Assembly (NCBI GenBank): GCA_030407085.1
Contig: CM059585.1
Span: 93,838,501-93,902,500 of the forward strand
Reading direction: 5' to 3'
Length of the DNA: 64,000 nt
DNA from: Trichopria drosophilae
Lineage: Eukaryota; Arthropoda; Insecta; Hymenoptera; Diapriidae
The notes beneath the pieces are model-generated. The model had not been told where the DNA came from, searched no databases, and was given only the letters and a program-made list of their open reading frames with translations. A program made the translations under genes and the position numbers. Positions 1 through 12,289 of the stretch are shown piece after piece (the stretch's first letter is position 1; each line of letters opens with the position of its first letter).

Positions 1-427
1 AAAAAATTACAAATTTTAACATTTTTAAAATTTGACAACTACGAAACTATAACGTCTGAAGTAAAACTAAATGCACCAATTGAAAGCTTTATTTGTGTAC
101 TTTAAAAGACATACTATGAGTTTTATGATTATCGTTAACGATTCAGAGATAGAACGCATTATTTGATGATTTAAAAAATTCAGAACGTTCACGAACTTTT
201 GGCCGGTAGTGTATATCTTATTACTGCAACTATTTTCTTCACCTTTAGTGAAGGAATTTTGTGACCGAAATACTCTTTCGATGAGAAACAAATATTTTAT
301 TCAAAAGTATAACCGATTTTCGCGTTTTTTTAACATTTAAATCGCTATATTTAATTTTCTAATTATAATAACGTTGATAACGCTATTGAAAAGAGAACGC
401 TTGAAAATGTACGATACATATCTGATT
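1..427. other. AT-rich stretch without recognisable features
   Basis: I see no gene, RNA or clear repeat boundary here. Short open frames exist on the minus strand but have no recognisable motifs. Confidence 0.5.
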
Positions 428-493
428 TTCATACGAAATACTTAAGTGAAATTGAAGTGCAAAATAAGTCCTTCGCGGCGTTAATGGGTTAAC
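428..493 (-). mobile_element. Orphan terminus of a piggyBac-like MITE
   Basis: This 66-bp segment ends in GGCGTTAATGGGTTAA and matches the right end of the complete element at 8534-9024, sharing the words ATACGAAATAC, TGAAATTGA and the GGCGTTAATGGGTTAA tip. No left end lies upstream, so it is a truncated copy. The TTAA at its tip (490-493) fits the piggyBac target duplication. Confidence 0.6.
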
Positions 494-730
494 ATATGAA
501 TAATCCACAGAACTTAGAATAATAGAAAATAATTTCCCACGGACTATTCCCATTTTGGATACGTATTTGTATACTTCTGGGATTAATAAACCATGCCTAT
601 ATACTTTGTAATTTGGGGCCGTCAAAATCAGTTGATTCAGTTCAAGAAATTTTGTTCAAATATTTTTTTGTATTCAGTAAAATTTGTTTTCATTATATGA
701 AAAGGGACAATGATATTGGTGTAATATATT
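494..730. other. Unassigned spacer
   Basis: AT-rich sequence between the orphan piggyBac-like tip and the inverted-repeat element that starts near 731. No feature seen. Confidence 0.4.
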
Positions 731-1966
731 GACGGGTAGACCTTCGGAACGACTGGGTCACCTGGAAAAAATGTTATTGACATGTTTTCCGACGTATTTT
801 GGGTCGCTAAACACGAATCTGAAGTCAACATTTGTCGCTCGGCCATATCTTGGCCGCTATATTGAAAAAATATCGAAAAAACGTCCTTTTTTTTGGTTTT
901 TTCCATTTATCTTGAAAACTCTAACTCGCACGGAAAAAAGTTTCAAACAAAAAATGTAGAGCTTGAATTTGTCTATAAAAAAGACTAAATACAGTTTCTT
1001 CCTGAATCTAAAAGTAACGCCGTAAATGAAGGTTGAATATGAGAATCTAGTCAGCGAATTTCAGAAGGATAGGAACTAGCCGGATTCAAACTCCGCTAGA
1101 TGGCTAATTGCGATTCCGCGGTCGATACGCGTTCTCGTCTCAATAATGGGTTACTGTTTTGTTGATTAGGCTGCTTGTTAGTCACAGCAATATACAGCAA
1201 AGATGGAATTTACGCATATCCAATTTATTATTGGATGCGCTGATGAGAGATGGTGTATTCAGTTTCTCACTGACGAACAAACTCAGCTTAGTTATGACAA
1301 TCAGATGTTTCGTTTTATAAGTTTTTACATCTTGCAGAGTATTTGCTCAAACGAGGCCACCCTCTAAAAATTCGAATCTCTGCGTTTTTTGACGTGATCG
1401 CCGAATTTCAAAAAAACATGATGTCAGCTAGTTCCATCGAGTTAGCGACCAAATAAGAGGAGGAATACGTGAGAACGCCGACACACAAACGTGGTACATC
1501 TCGGGTAATGCTAATGCCGGAGGTAATGTTAGAAATGATTGATCATACATATCGTGGGGTGCTTGGGTCACCCGTAGACGGAGTTTAGGCAAACCAAGAA
1601 GGTTAGGTATTTTTTAGCGGTGGGGTCTGGGGGGGTCGCAGGTCAATTGTTCTCATATTCAACCTCCACTTACGGCGTTATTTTTGACTTAACGAAGAAA
1701 ATGTGTAGGACCTTTTTTGTAGAGAATTTTGTGTTCTACATTTTTTGATTGCAACTCTTTTTCGCGCAACTTCGAGTTTTCAAGATTAATGCAAAAAATT
1801 TGTAAAAATGACATTTTTTCGATGTTTTTTCAATACAGCGGCCAAGATATATCCGAGCGACAAATTTCGACTTCAGATTCGTGTTCAGCGACCCAAAATA
1901 CATCGGAAAACATGTCAATAAAATTGTTTTCAGGTGACCCAGTCTTTCCGAAGGTTTACCTATTGA
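731..1966. mobile_element. Inverted-repeat element with ~315-bp arms
   Basis: The left arm (about 731-1045) is repeated in reverse complement at about 1650-1966. Shared landmarks, read on the left strand, are CCTTCGGAA, ACTGGGTCACCTG, TTTTGGGTCGCTAAACACG (one base differs), TCTTGGCCGC and GGTTGAATATGAGAA. The 600-bp core shows no transposase reading frame and includes a second GGGTCACC near 1566. Open frames in the two arms are mirror copies of one another and are not genes. Sequence at about 16320-16970 is a distant relative. This is most simply a nonautonomous DNA transposon or foldback element. I cannot fix a target duplication, so the superfamily is unassigned. Confidence 0.7.
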
Positions 1967-2099
1967 CGTGTAAAATAATCTTTTTTTTTTTTAATTTTAA
2001 ATACATAATGGTGAGAATGTCCTACTTTTATTTTATGTGCCTAAGAACGCCAATATAAACGCCATTTTTAGTGCGTATGAAATAAACACGTTTTTTATA

Positions 2100-2960
2100 A
2101 TTAAAAATTTGTTCCTATGGTATTATTATTTACATTTTGATTGATAACACTTGAAAACACTAAAAATGTTTTAGACGCATTTATTGTAAATAAATGATCA
2201 ATAAATGAAATCACAGATATCGGAGGTGATATTAAAAACCCGTTAGCGTTGCGTACTCCACGATAGTCTAACATTTTTAATGTTGCACGAATTTTATTAT
2301 TTATTTCAACTTTTTTCTTGGTAACATATGTACTTTTTTTCTTAAGAACAAAGAGCATCTCCCGTTTGATAGGATTACTGGGGGAGTCACGAAACAGCAA
2401 GGTATCAATAAAACATGGATTGCACAAAAAGTTATTTAATGTCAAACGTACTTTGAAATTTGATACAACTTTACCCTCATGTATATAACCGATACCACAG
2501 TTTTTTAGTACGTTTAGTTACATGTTAAACATAAAATAAGGAACATCGTATAGAAATTTTGGGGTGTTTCCTTTGAAAACGATCAGTTTCTGGAAAAAAT
2601 TGCAAAAACAAACAAGAAAATGCTCCCAGCACATCAGACAATATTGTGGAATTTTTTTTTAATAATTTTAAACTTCGCATATTATTTGAAAAAACAAACA
2701 ATTTATTTTGTAAATAGCTGGAAAGAATGTGAGCAAATTTCAGGTGTTTTGAAAGCTTTAAATTTAGCGCGTCTTCAAGATTAAAAAAGCGAAAGAGAAA
2801 CATCTTAACTTTTACTGGATCCAAGAAAACTATTTTGATATCTTCTATTAATGTAACTGAAAATCACTAGTTCCCACAGGCAAAAGATGTTGCGGATTTT
2901 GAAGCTTGACAATTCCATAAATGGTTTGAGATATATACAATCCACGGAGTAATATATATT
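2100..2960 (-). pseudogene. Decayed minus-strand reading frame, probably from a mobile element
   Basis: Two minus-strand frames (2824-2525 and 2445-2101) can be linked. The frame containing YDVPYFMFN runs through a single stop near 2530 into the lower one (CGIGYIHEGKVVSN, then NPIKREMLF and KVEINNKIRA). The upper frame reads DPVKVKMFLFRFFNLEDALN and is shifted by one base relative to the lower. The composition looks protein-like for about 230 codons once two disruptions are allowed. Phrases such as DVP followed by a hydrophobic stretch and VKVK recall P-element/THAP9-type transposases, but their order does not fit that family well, so I leave it unassigned. No conserved catalytic residues can be named. 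Confidence 0.3.
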
Positions 2961-3714
2961 TTTCTATTTGTTTATTATTAATGTTTTGTTCGAATCTGAA
3001 TTTGCACTTAAGAAAACCTTATTAGGGGATTGGAATGATTTCCAATAATAAAAGAAAAATACTATTTTATGCCCGCTTATTTGATATTCATGTCCAATTT
3101 GCATTATCTCCCAAATGAACAAAAGGAATAAAAACTGATGTTTAGGATTTTTATTTTTATACTAAGAGATTTTTATAAGCAAATCATGCATGAAATGTTG
3201 ACTTTAGTTTTATTTAATACATGGTGGCAATCGTATGCATGAAAGTCGAGTGAATTTGGTAAGCAGTATAGTAATTTTCTGTCACCAACAATAGGTATTT
3301 CCGTACGAGCTTAGATATCTTATCACAGACTCTACGTTACAGGAACCTCACCTTATCAAGCATTATAAACACTCCAGAGATCATGACACTTAGTGATATA
3401 CTAAATATTTTAAGATCCTTAAATATTTACATTTTGTGATATTATTCAAGGATTGAAAGTGAAGAATATATAATATAATCTCAAATTTGTGCAACGTTGC
3501 TTTTATGAAAGACAACTTAAAAGAAAACTCTATCATCTCCATCAGTATGATAATAATAATTATATATAGTAATAACAATCGAGTTCATTCAATTTTTCTT
3601 ACGAAGTAAACGTTAAGTTACGGAATTCCTGATCAAACAACAATTTTGGCATAAACTTTCAAGTTCGTTTCTAAAGTTGTTTACTGAGAACTGTTTTATC
3701 AGACAGTAACGAAA
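2961..3714. other. AT-rich stretch without recognisable features
   Basis: No gene or repeat boundary seen; short AT-rich open frames only. Confidence 0.4.
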
Positions 3715-4945
3715 AGTAGCGCTTTACGCACTCCGTAACAATCATTTTGGGCATTAGTGGGAGTGCGTAACGTGGCACTCTTTCCAATAGTTCGCAAAAT
3801 TGCCATTGAAGCGTAACATTATCCGCGCTATAATAAACTTATACATAACGTATCTAGGGCGGAAACGGCGTTATTACACCGAGAGTGATGACGAAGTCGT
3901 GGGGGTGGAAACTGTTAATCATCGAAGGCAATGCGTTTCTGCTCGCGATATGTACAGTACTATTTGTCACACCTCTATGAGAAAAGTCATCCTTTGTGGA
4001 CGGTAAACTTTATCACTTTTAATAACTTTCCAAATATAAAAAATACATTTTATACATATCGGAACGTGAAAGATCGTTAGCGGGTGAAAAAGCACTTTTC
4101 CTCTCGCTAATTGACGTCACAGCGGAATAGTATATTTTTTTTAATCAGAATGACCGTATTCCATGCCTGAAACGCGGGAAGAAAATGGCCGCTCCGCCCG
4201 GGCACCAATGCGCATGCGCCCTTCGTTCTCATTACTCCCTAGGGACGGAAAGTGTCGCCAGCGGGAGTAATGGGTGGGGTCGGGAGAAAAATAGCGTATG
4301 CCACACGGGAGGCAAGCGCGCGCATCTCGCAGGAGAGCTGCAAACTTCCCGCTCAGGAATCGCTCGCATTCCTCCTTTGAAGCATAATATCTATATTATG
4401 TCACACCTGTACATGAAAACCTGCGCCTTTATAATGTCGATAAAGCACAGGGCGATTACGAAATCGTGAAAAACGTGAAGCGAGCGAGAAATCGAGAAAG
4501 GAGCCCGCCAGAGCTTAGAAGGAATACGCGCTGGATAAGATTCCTATCGCACGCTTTACCGGCACGTAAAGGCGCAGGTTTTGTGCAGGTGTGACAAAAA
4601 TATCCTTTCCGCCCGGTGACGCCTGTCAGAACCGGGCAGCAAAAGGTGCGTTTCGACCCGCTTTTATGGACGAAAAGGCAAAATAGTTTAATATAGTATG
4701 TATGGCTGAACATTTTTTCCGCCCGGTGACGCTCATCTTTATCAGACCGGGCGGCATTCGGGCACTTTCCGCCCCCTTTTCTGGCCGGAAAGATGGACTT
4801 TTCATGCTGGTGTGACAAACAGTAAATTTACCATTCAAAACATCTTTCGCCGACATCTCCTTTATGAAAAAAAAACAGAATTGGGCATGATTAAAATTGT
4901 AGTCAGCCACCCTTGTGCATAAAATCGTACTTTACGCACCACCTG
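3715..4945. repeat. GC-rich composite repeat with TTTACGCAC-flanked ends
   Basis: A GC-rich island in AT-rich DNA. It begins with a small hairpin (TTACGCACTCC at 3724-3734 facing GGAGTGCGTAA at 3760-3770) and ends with CTTTACGCACC near 4932. Inside are repeated short modules: GTCACACCT followed shortly by ATGAAAA or GAGAAAA (near 3967 and 4400), the inverse GGTGTGACAAA (near 4590 and 4810), and two CCGCCCGGTGACG modules (4609 and 4721), each followed by a partial inverse (ACCGGGC). The TTTACGCAC word is shared with the clusters at 60.8-61.3 kb and 62.3-62.8 kb. Overlapping open frames here follow from high GC and are not convincing genes. It is best read as one or more nested nonautonomous elements. 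Confidence 0.5.
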
Positions 4946-7230
4946 CGAAACATACTTTAAATTTATAGATTATGGTTGGGTAATATATTTTACATCACTA
5001 GCATTTTAAGTTACACTTTACAAAATGTATTGATTGTTGAATTAAATTATCTCTAATTAATTACAATAACCACCTTAATACTAATAAAAATTGGCATTAG
5101 CCACACCCAAAATGTATGTTGCTACCATTGCTGTTCTTATTCCCACTTATTTGTCATAATCTCTAGGTGACAGATGCATCCAAGCAGTCTATATACTACA
5201 GGACGTTAAGATAATACGTATCAGAAGCCATGCTTTCCGCGACTTTACTTTCATTAAATAGTATTTGAAGCTTGCTTCGTTGTAAAAAATGCATCACCGT
5301 TCCTCTTTTAGCGGCAGTTTTTCTTCGTACTGTTTCTACATGCATCCTTATCACTATACTGACTCCAAGTTTATTTTCCATCGCCTTTCGTAACAGGATG
5401 TACCTTGATGCCGAAATTTACAGACTGGGAATGGGCTTTTTATTATCGCTTTATTATCGAGGCTACATTTTCCGTCTTGAGCAACAACGGGATCGTTTCG
5501 CCTCTTTCAGTATCGCCGGGTTTCTGTACACAGCAATGCTTTTAACTTGATAGCAGCATTCTCTTCACGAATCAAGTGCACGTGAAATATGCTACAAATG
5601 ATTTTAAATTTGTTCAAATAAAATATATTGGCAATTGAACTTGTTCGAAATACAATCGACTGTCATCGTATTAAGATATCGTTTCTTCGTTAATGCAATG
5701 ATCAACATTTGTATTTCTGCTTTTACAGATTTCATGTATGGCTGCTTGTTTATGTGTTGCATGATGGCTGTGTTTATTCCATAACTATTACTGAAACAAT
5801 TTTACTACTCTTCTTTATTTCGTTGCAATAGCTGAGACGATATAGGAGGATCGATATTTTTCATTAGAGCAATATTATAACTACGATGTAAGGTGAGAAG
5901 ATCGGAGGATACCTACTTTGTTTTTATCATTTACTATGTTCGTACAATAATTTTCTTATTTGAAAATTAGTTTCGAAAAACTGCAAGCATTCAAGTTGAT
6001 CGCGATTTTAATGAAGTCGATGTAATTGTCAGGAATTCGAAGCATTGTTTCCGGAACCCTAAGAAGATTACAAACTTCTATCTTTAGACATCAACAAAGT
6101 TCCAAGGAATCTCATTTAAGCTTAGGCAGCCTTTTGAAGCTTTTGAGATCGTGTAGTTTTAAAGTCACGTGTACACTCATTTGAGGAACAGCCCGTCGCT
6201 TTGAATGTATAGTCTCTCTGATGTAAACATTTCTTGGGCAACCGTCCCAAAGTTAATACCTCTCAAAGCCTTGTGTATGTGCACATTTGGAAAAACAATC
6301 GATACTTCATTTCTTTTTGAGCGAAGTAAAAGTGAAGGAAATAAGCAAATTTCTGGCATTTTCAAACTTTGGCGGGGTATGACTGCTTTATTATTAAACA
6401 CAAGTATTATTATTATTTGTGCTCTGTGCACGCATGTTACCTTTCAATATGAAACATGAAGTCATCGGAATACATTTTTTGTGAATGCTATATTGTTCTG
6501 AAATGTCAAATTTAGATAACTTGAGTGAAAAAGTTCCACTTGACTATATGTAGAAAAGTTCCTCATACAATAAATTTAATTTTCCGCGTAGAATTGGACC
6601 GAAATGATCCCAGCAGTTACAAGGTCCCAGCTGGTATTCAGCCTGGTTAACCTGATTAAAAATTCGACCCATAATTATCTTGTCGATTTTTGTTATTCGT
6701 AAAAGTCATTGAACACGTTCCTGTGATTGAGAGCGTCAATTTTTTTATAACACTCAGTTTTGAAACAAGATTTGACACCATGATAATGTTTTCCTGGAAT
6801 TGATATATCACTTTGTTTTTCATATTCTAAATCACTTTGTCTTTATATTTTTGCACTTCTATTTTTACTATCATTTTATATCTATTTACGTACTTTTTTT
6901 ATCAAAATGTAAAATAACACTGATTTTTAATTTCTATTGAAAAAAACGATTTATCTATTTTCGTGAAGCTCTGTCTATTCAATTCTATCTATTTACTTAT
7001 ATTAGTAAATAAACTAAATATTGTAAACAAACCGATAAGTAATCGTTGTCTGTTTACATACGCCTTACACTAATGGTAATGTTATTAAATGACGTTACAT
7101 TTAAATGGAAAATAGTCACGTTTCGAAATGTGGCCTTTTTACAATTTTATAATTTTTGTTATTGGTGATAACTTTCACAAATAATAGGATATTTTAATCA
7201 TTTTACATCACTATATAGTAATTGGTTAGT
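4946..7230. other. Featureless AT-rich stretch
   Basis: I find no recognisable gene, RNA or inverted repeat. Overlapping short frames near 5196-5550 and 6177-6459 lie on both strands in the same bases and are not supported. Confidence 0.4.
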
Positions 7231-7564
7231 AGATTTAGAAAAAAAAAACAGTTTTTCCAAAAAAGGTCATTTCTGGAGAATTGTCGACCTTTCTAAAACC
7301 TCTCTTCAACTGCAGATACAAAAATATGTGTTCTTCTAATTTTGTAGCCCATAAGTTGCTAAATAGTTGCAAAATCAGTATGAGTTTCTTTGAAGTCTTC
7401 TTCCCCAAAACATTCAAATGTAGGGGAAAGAAACCCATTACCAAAATTGCCGAGCGGGGTGTCCATTGCTTTATTTCGTAGACCTGGATCTCCGATTTCT
7501 AAACTACACTATTGCGTATTAAAGGGAAGTCAGTCGTTGCCCATTCGAAGTCACTTAAGACCAA

Positions 7565-7897
7565 GCAATTATATCCATTTCGACAGACGATTATTGTTAT
7601 AAAGGTTTTCCGTCTTTTGATAAACTACGCCATAATGCGAATGATCGAGTCATTCTTTATATTGGCAAGTACAAAGACTTCCTATCGGTATTGAATCTTT
7701 CCAATAATGAACATTTTTTCGAAGAATTACTGCATAGTTTCTATGACGAGGAATCTTCAAAAATATAAGAGGAGTTAATAATAGGTCAGATTTTACGTGC
7801 TTCCTGTGCAATTTCATTCGGCGAGGCCATTCAGGAGAAACTAAGTGGGTTCTCTCTTGAAATGCCGATTTCTAAGATTCTTTCTTTTATGCATTAA
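7565..7897 (+). pseudogene. Possible decayed coding fragment, family unknown
   Basis: Read in one frame from about 7565, this region gives roughly 110 codons broken by a single internal stop near 7768. Phrases include CYKGFPSFDKLRHNANDRV, YIGKYKDFLSVLNLSNNEHF, FYDEESSKI, then EELIIGQILRASCAISF and FGEAIQEKLSGF. Amino-acid composition is balanced, unlike the K/N/I/F-rich translations of nearby AT-rich DNA, which suggests former coding sequence. I do not recognise the family and see no catalytic motif. The upstream part (7235-7560) may belong to the same relic in other frames. It could also be a chance frame. Confidence 0.25.
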
Positions 7898-8533
7898 ACT
7901 GCCGATAGGTATTCGAACAGAGATTCTTAAAATTGGTAATATGAAAAAATTAAGCTACAAAAAGTCAGAATAATTCGTGGTAACAGGAATCGTATAGTTA
8001 TGGTAATAAAGATGATAAGCTATATCGAACATGGTAAAGATATACTGATTATTATCATTTATACCCAAATGGTACCACGTATTTTCTGTTGTATTTAATG
8101 CAATCTGGTATGAAATTTACCAATTTGCATTTAGTAGCACCCGTATTCTTTTTTCAACATTGAAAAGTACTATGTTATTTTACTTACTTTATGCAAGATC
8201 TACTAATTTTAACAAAATCTTTTATATAATTTTGTACAATTGAAGATTTCAACTTGAGTATCGTACAATCTCCATCAATTTCAAGTGTAAACTTCATGTT
8301 CAAATCAGTAAAAAAAGACGTTTACACTAATAAGTTATAGTCCGATTTCTCTTCATTGTTTTCATTTAATCGAAAATTGGTAACTCTAAGGTAATGCGTT
8401 TAAGGATGTTCGAACTAATTCTAGCCCACGTTGTTTTTCTTGATTCTAAATTTATTTGTTGCGCATTATTGAATGCATTTTCAAAAACATAACCATAAAT
8501 ATCCTAAAATCGTCGGATTACTTGATTGAGACC
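7898..8533. other. AT-rich spacer
   Basis: Nothing recognised between the possible coding relic and the piggyBac-like MITE. Confidence 0.4.
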
Positions 8534-9024
8534 TTAACCCATTAACGCCTAAAGGACACTTTTTCTTCCTTCTATTTCAATCGAGTATTTTGTATCAAAA
8601 TGGAAGTTAACAAAAATTAAGGGATACCTATCCTACTGTATTCGAGGTCGCTCTTCAAGATGCCGAGGTCAAAAGTGACTTTCGGTCATTAGGAATTCCA
8701 ATATGGCGCCGAATTTAAAAAAAATGTCAAAAAAATTGGGAAATATTTCTTTTTACCAATTTTTTTCGAGCCCTTAGAATATTGTGATTCTATTGAAACT
8801 CTGAATAAAGGTGAATAAAATACTTGAATTTTAAGGAAAAATTTAAGGAAAAAAATCGGCGCCATATTGGAATTCCTAATGGCCGAAACTCAATTTTGAC
8901 CTCGGAATCTTGAAGAGCGACTTCGAAAATAGTAGGATATGTACCTCTCAATTTCGATTTTGATACGAAATACTGGACTGAAATTGACGCAAGAAGAAGT
9001 GGCCGTTGGGCGTTAATGGGTTAA
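8534..9024. mobile_element. Complete piggyBac-like MITE, TTAA-flanked
   Basis: The element is bounded by TTAA at 8534-8537 and 9021-9024, the target site characteristic of the piggyBac superfamily. Its tips are CCCATTAACGCC and the inverse GGCGTTAATGGG. Long inverted arms (about 8538-8713 and 8853-9020) share TTTCAATC-like, AGTATTT, ATTTTTGTATC-like, GAGGTC, TCTTCAAGAT and GGAATTCCAATATGGCGCC landmarks. The 140-bp core is AT-rich and noncoding. At 491 bp with no reading frame it must depend on a transposase encoded elsewhere. The orphan tip at 428-493 belongs to the same family. Confidence 0.85.
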
Positions 9025-10299
9025 CATTAGATACGTATACAGAACAGTAGCCGTTAGTTAATTGACATTTGAAATCTACTTGGTAGCGATCCTAAATATT
9101 TTCAATTAAATGAAAACAAAATTATTCAAAAAGGTGTTGATCCTCAATGTCAACCTTTTATTTCCAATTTTTTCAATTAGAAATTAAGAAATTTTTTACA
9201 GTTTTTTAAGGCCAGGTTATTTGGTCAATTTCATATAAATTTGAGCAGGTATAACAATGAGGAATTGTGCTAATCTGTCATTGAAATTCCAATTTGACGT
9301 TTACCTGTCAAACTGAAAAGTTACCTGAATTGACTTATTATAAAACTGCATACGTCCCCAAATTTGTAATCTATCTACTTCATATAATATATAGACTGAA
9401 TAGTTTATTTAGAAAGTTTTTGAATACTTTTTTGGAAAGTTCTTATAAAAGGAATCTTATTATAAATTATTTAATATCTTTTAAACTATAAACAATAAAT
9501 GCTTACAGTCACACAAAGGTTATGGAGGAAGTAGAGACGTCACTTACAATATTATACTTGCAAGTATCATTTTTCATATCTTTAGGTAAAGATAAAAGAG
9601 CAAAGACTGAGCACGAAAATTAATTACGTATTTAAGTATTTGGAAGATGATTATCAATAATAAAATCGTTTAACATTCTTATTTAATCTAGGCCATTGCC
9701 AAAAAATACACAGATTGTATTATTTATAATTCTTATTTTACTCGAAACATACAAAATTTAAAAAAAAAAAACAAATGCTAACGAAGGCAGCATATTCGGT
9801 GTTTTCCCATTTCGTGATATCTCTCTTTATTTGATGCTAGGTAAAAGCGGCAAATCCCGTGAATTTTTTAGCATACAGCAGGTTCAGAATCACACAATCA
9901 TCTATCATTATAAAGATAAATTGAAAAACAGCTTCGTGTAGACCGCGGGACGGGTCGTCTATCCATCAAGTACTGGATATAGTATGACAAATAATCTCCT
10001 CGGAAAAGATCAAAATCATTTTTGAATTTTATCTCCATGTTCGTTTTACATGTGCGCGACTAATATGAGAAATGTCTATTTTGTAATATATTTCTTATTA
10101 TATTTTAAATTAATTTACTTTGCAAAAATACTATTTATATTATATATAATGTTTTATCTTAGTATTGAATAGCACGCATATAAAAATATTATTGAGCAAT
10201 TATCATGATAAAAGTTAAAATTTAATAATGGTACAATAGAACTCATCCATCCAGAACAGTGCGTATAACCAGGTAGAATTTGTGCTGAATACCCACCGG
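9025..10299. other. AT-rich stretch without recognisable features
   Basis: No gene or structured repeat seen. Confidence 0.4.
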
Positions 10300-11165
10300 C
10301 ATGTTATTGACCTAGTTCTGTTCGTCAGAGTCTCAGTACTGATCTCTACTGCACCTATACTGCATCATTGCTGGACCAATTCCGGCATGTAACGCTGTCC
10401 AGTACTGAGTGCCATAGTCGCGGAGTAAGAAGTCAGTACTGCTTTCCAGTGATAACGCCCCGACTACAAAACTTTGTGTTGACAGCAGTACTAAATGGTT
10501 GAGTCGGCCAACTATGCTGCCAGCACTGATTCGATGTTGAATGTGAATACCGACTGAGTACTGAGTCACCTTTTTTTGTGGTGGCGAATTCCGGCGTATT
10601 ACTGATATTTTAACTGGGAGCAATAATCATTTAATAGCGTATGATAGTACTAGCATTAAGTACTGTATCAGTACTGACTTATTCGGCAGTCAGCAACAAT
10701 TTAATAATGAAAATAGTAGTCGTAATCAGTATTTCTACAATACTGACATACTCCGAGAGACAGATGGTATTTCTTACCGATAACACTACTTTCAGTCAGT
10801 ATTGGGTTAATACTGACTTGTCATGTCAGCCAGTACTGAGTTAATACCGTATTTAGTACTGGTTAGCATTACTGGGATAGTACTGATGAACTCCGGTGAT
10901 TGAATGTTATTTTTTATTGGTGCAAATACTGACAACCAGTATGGTGTCAGTACTAATTTGCTCCGTCAGTCAGTACTCGATTATATTAGCGAATACAATA
11001 CTGACTACCAGTACTTGGTCAGTATTTTGACGATATCAGTTTCAGTACTGATTCATTGTCGCAGACAGTACTGAATACCGGTACTGGATCAGCTGTTTTG
11101 CCAGTACTGACTCATCTGCGTGAATCTGTACTGCCTGAGAGTACCGGATTAGTATATTGCCGTGA
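10300..11165. repeat. Largest cluster of TCAGTACTGA palindrome repeats
   Basis: About 870 bp in which the 10-bp perfect palindrome TCAGTACTGA recurs. Exact copies lie at 10333, 10668 and 11042, and there are more than fifteen near-copies such as CCAGTACTGAG, ACAGTACTGAA and TCAGTATTG. Copies are irregularly spaced, often in pairs about 20-40 bp apart, with linkers rich in TTCGGCAG, CTCCG and TACCGGTACTGG. GC content is well above the flanks. The block also contains GGTGGCGAATTC near 10580, echoed at about 18580 in another cluster of the family. Open frames on both strands here are by-products of the repeat. No terminal inverted repeat or target duplication was found. Confidence 0.75.
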
Positions 11166-11980
11166 TTTTATGCTTCTTTCTACCTGAGTAAACTATTATA
11201 GTTAATGTATATAATAATTCAATATGTCTATTAAGAATTGCAGTGATAAACATGAGAGCTCATCAATGTACGTTTCCTTAGTACATGTGCTGCTATGATC
11301 TTTGAATGTATGAAATATTTCTCTTATTCTTATATTCTTATATTATTAATTCCTTGCAGACGTTTTTTGCAATTAATACTGCACGAAAAAACAATAAATA
11401 GAGAAATCGAGCACAAACATCTAGTTAATTTTTTTACTATCTTTATATGCTATGCTAGTTTGTTTTGCAAACTGGTTAAAGCATCCATTTTCGAAGTATT
11501 CACCATGTTTTACTCTATCCCTAGTCGATAGGGGTCAGTAGTTATCCATCAGCTTTCCCTCTTACCCCCACTCTTTACGCAATGGGTATGTGAAACGGAT
11601 CATAGAGGGGGAAACATTCCGCTCCTTACCAATCGACTACCGCGTGAGACTTGTCAAAAAACATGCTGACGTGACTGTGTAAGGTTATACTGTAATAGTA
11701 TAAAGATGGTAAAGTTCATATTTTGTTAATCGTGGAGATTCTTTACTATTTAATTATTGACGTCGCAACAAACCAAAATTCGGTGACAATACTATATCAT
11801 GAATACAAAAATTCGTATAACTAGTTAAAGATATATTTCCATTACAAGAAGCGCCAAGCCTTTTGATGCGACGTCTACAAGTATAAAACGCAACTGCATT
11901 CGCTATGCAACTGCTTACGTTATTGCTTTTGTATCAGATCTTTGTCAGTATTTTAGAATATTGGAACAACGAGAATTTAG
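11166..11980. other. Mostly AT-rich; small CCCCC-containing patch
   Basis: No gene seen. A more GC-rich patch at 11520-11645 starts with CTAGTCGATA and ends with AATCGACTAC, a short inverted pair that could mark a small degraded MITE. The evidence is weak. Confidence 0.3.
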
Positions 11981-11982
11981 TA

Positions 11983-12289
11983 TAGTAGATCTACCCTTAT
12001 TTTAAGTTTTCGAGTCAAGTAATATGGCAGCGTCTTTTTACCCCCTTTTTTTACGGTTTCCTCTCACCCCCATCCTTGCAGTTGTTAACAAACCGTTTCC
12101 TTCCTTCTCCGCGTCTATGCGCTTGCTCAGCCTGCATTACCTAGCCAGGCAAAATGAACTGACGTCGCAGCATATGTCGAGTGATGGGGGCACGAGTGAG
12201 GGGAAAACATTAAAATAGAGGAAGATAAAAACTTGAAATAAGGGATGAACTTAAAATAAGAGGAGTTCACATAAGGGGAGATCTACCTG
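11983..12289 (-). mobile_element. 307-bp TA-flanked MITE (CAGG...CTCCCCTTA family), copy 1
   Basis: Terminal inverted repeats begin, on the minus strand, with CAGGTAGATCTCCCCTTA and at the other end with TAGTAGATCTACCCTTA. TA flanks both sides (11981-11982 and 12290-12291), as in Tc1/mariner insertions. Subterminal CTTATTTTAA-like repeats recur every 17-19 bp. Read on the minus strand it matches the element at 42651-42958 along much of its length: CTCCCCTTAT, AACTCCTCTTATTTTAA, the TTTTCCCCTC region and the TTTTCGAGTCAAG module near the far end. It has no transposase frame. A mutated base shortens the low-coordinate tip. Confidence 0.75.

Noticed and set aside
1075..1140. Possible sixth tRNA-like relic on the minus strand (GGAGTTTGAATCCGG)
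   Set aside because: The B-box similarity is partial and no A box or stems could be found.
10333..10844. Opposing open frames of 96 and 67 codons
   Set aside because: They arise from the TCAGTACTGA repeat, which happens to lack stops in several frames.
11520..11645. Possible small MITE with CTAGTCGATA ends
   Set aside because: The inverted pair is under ten bases and no flanking duplication is seen.
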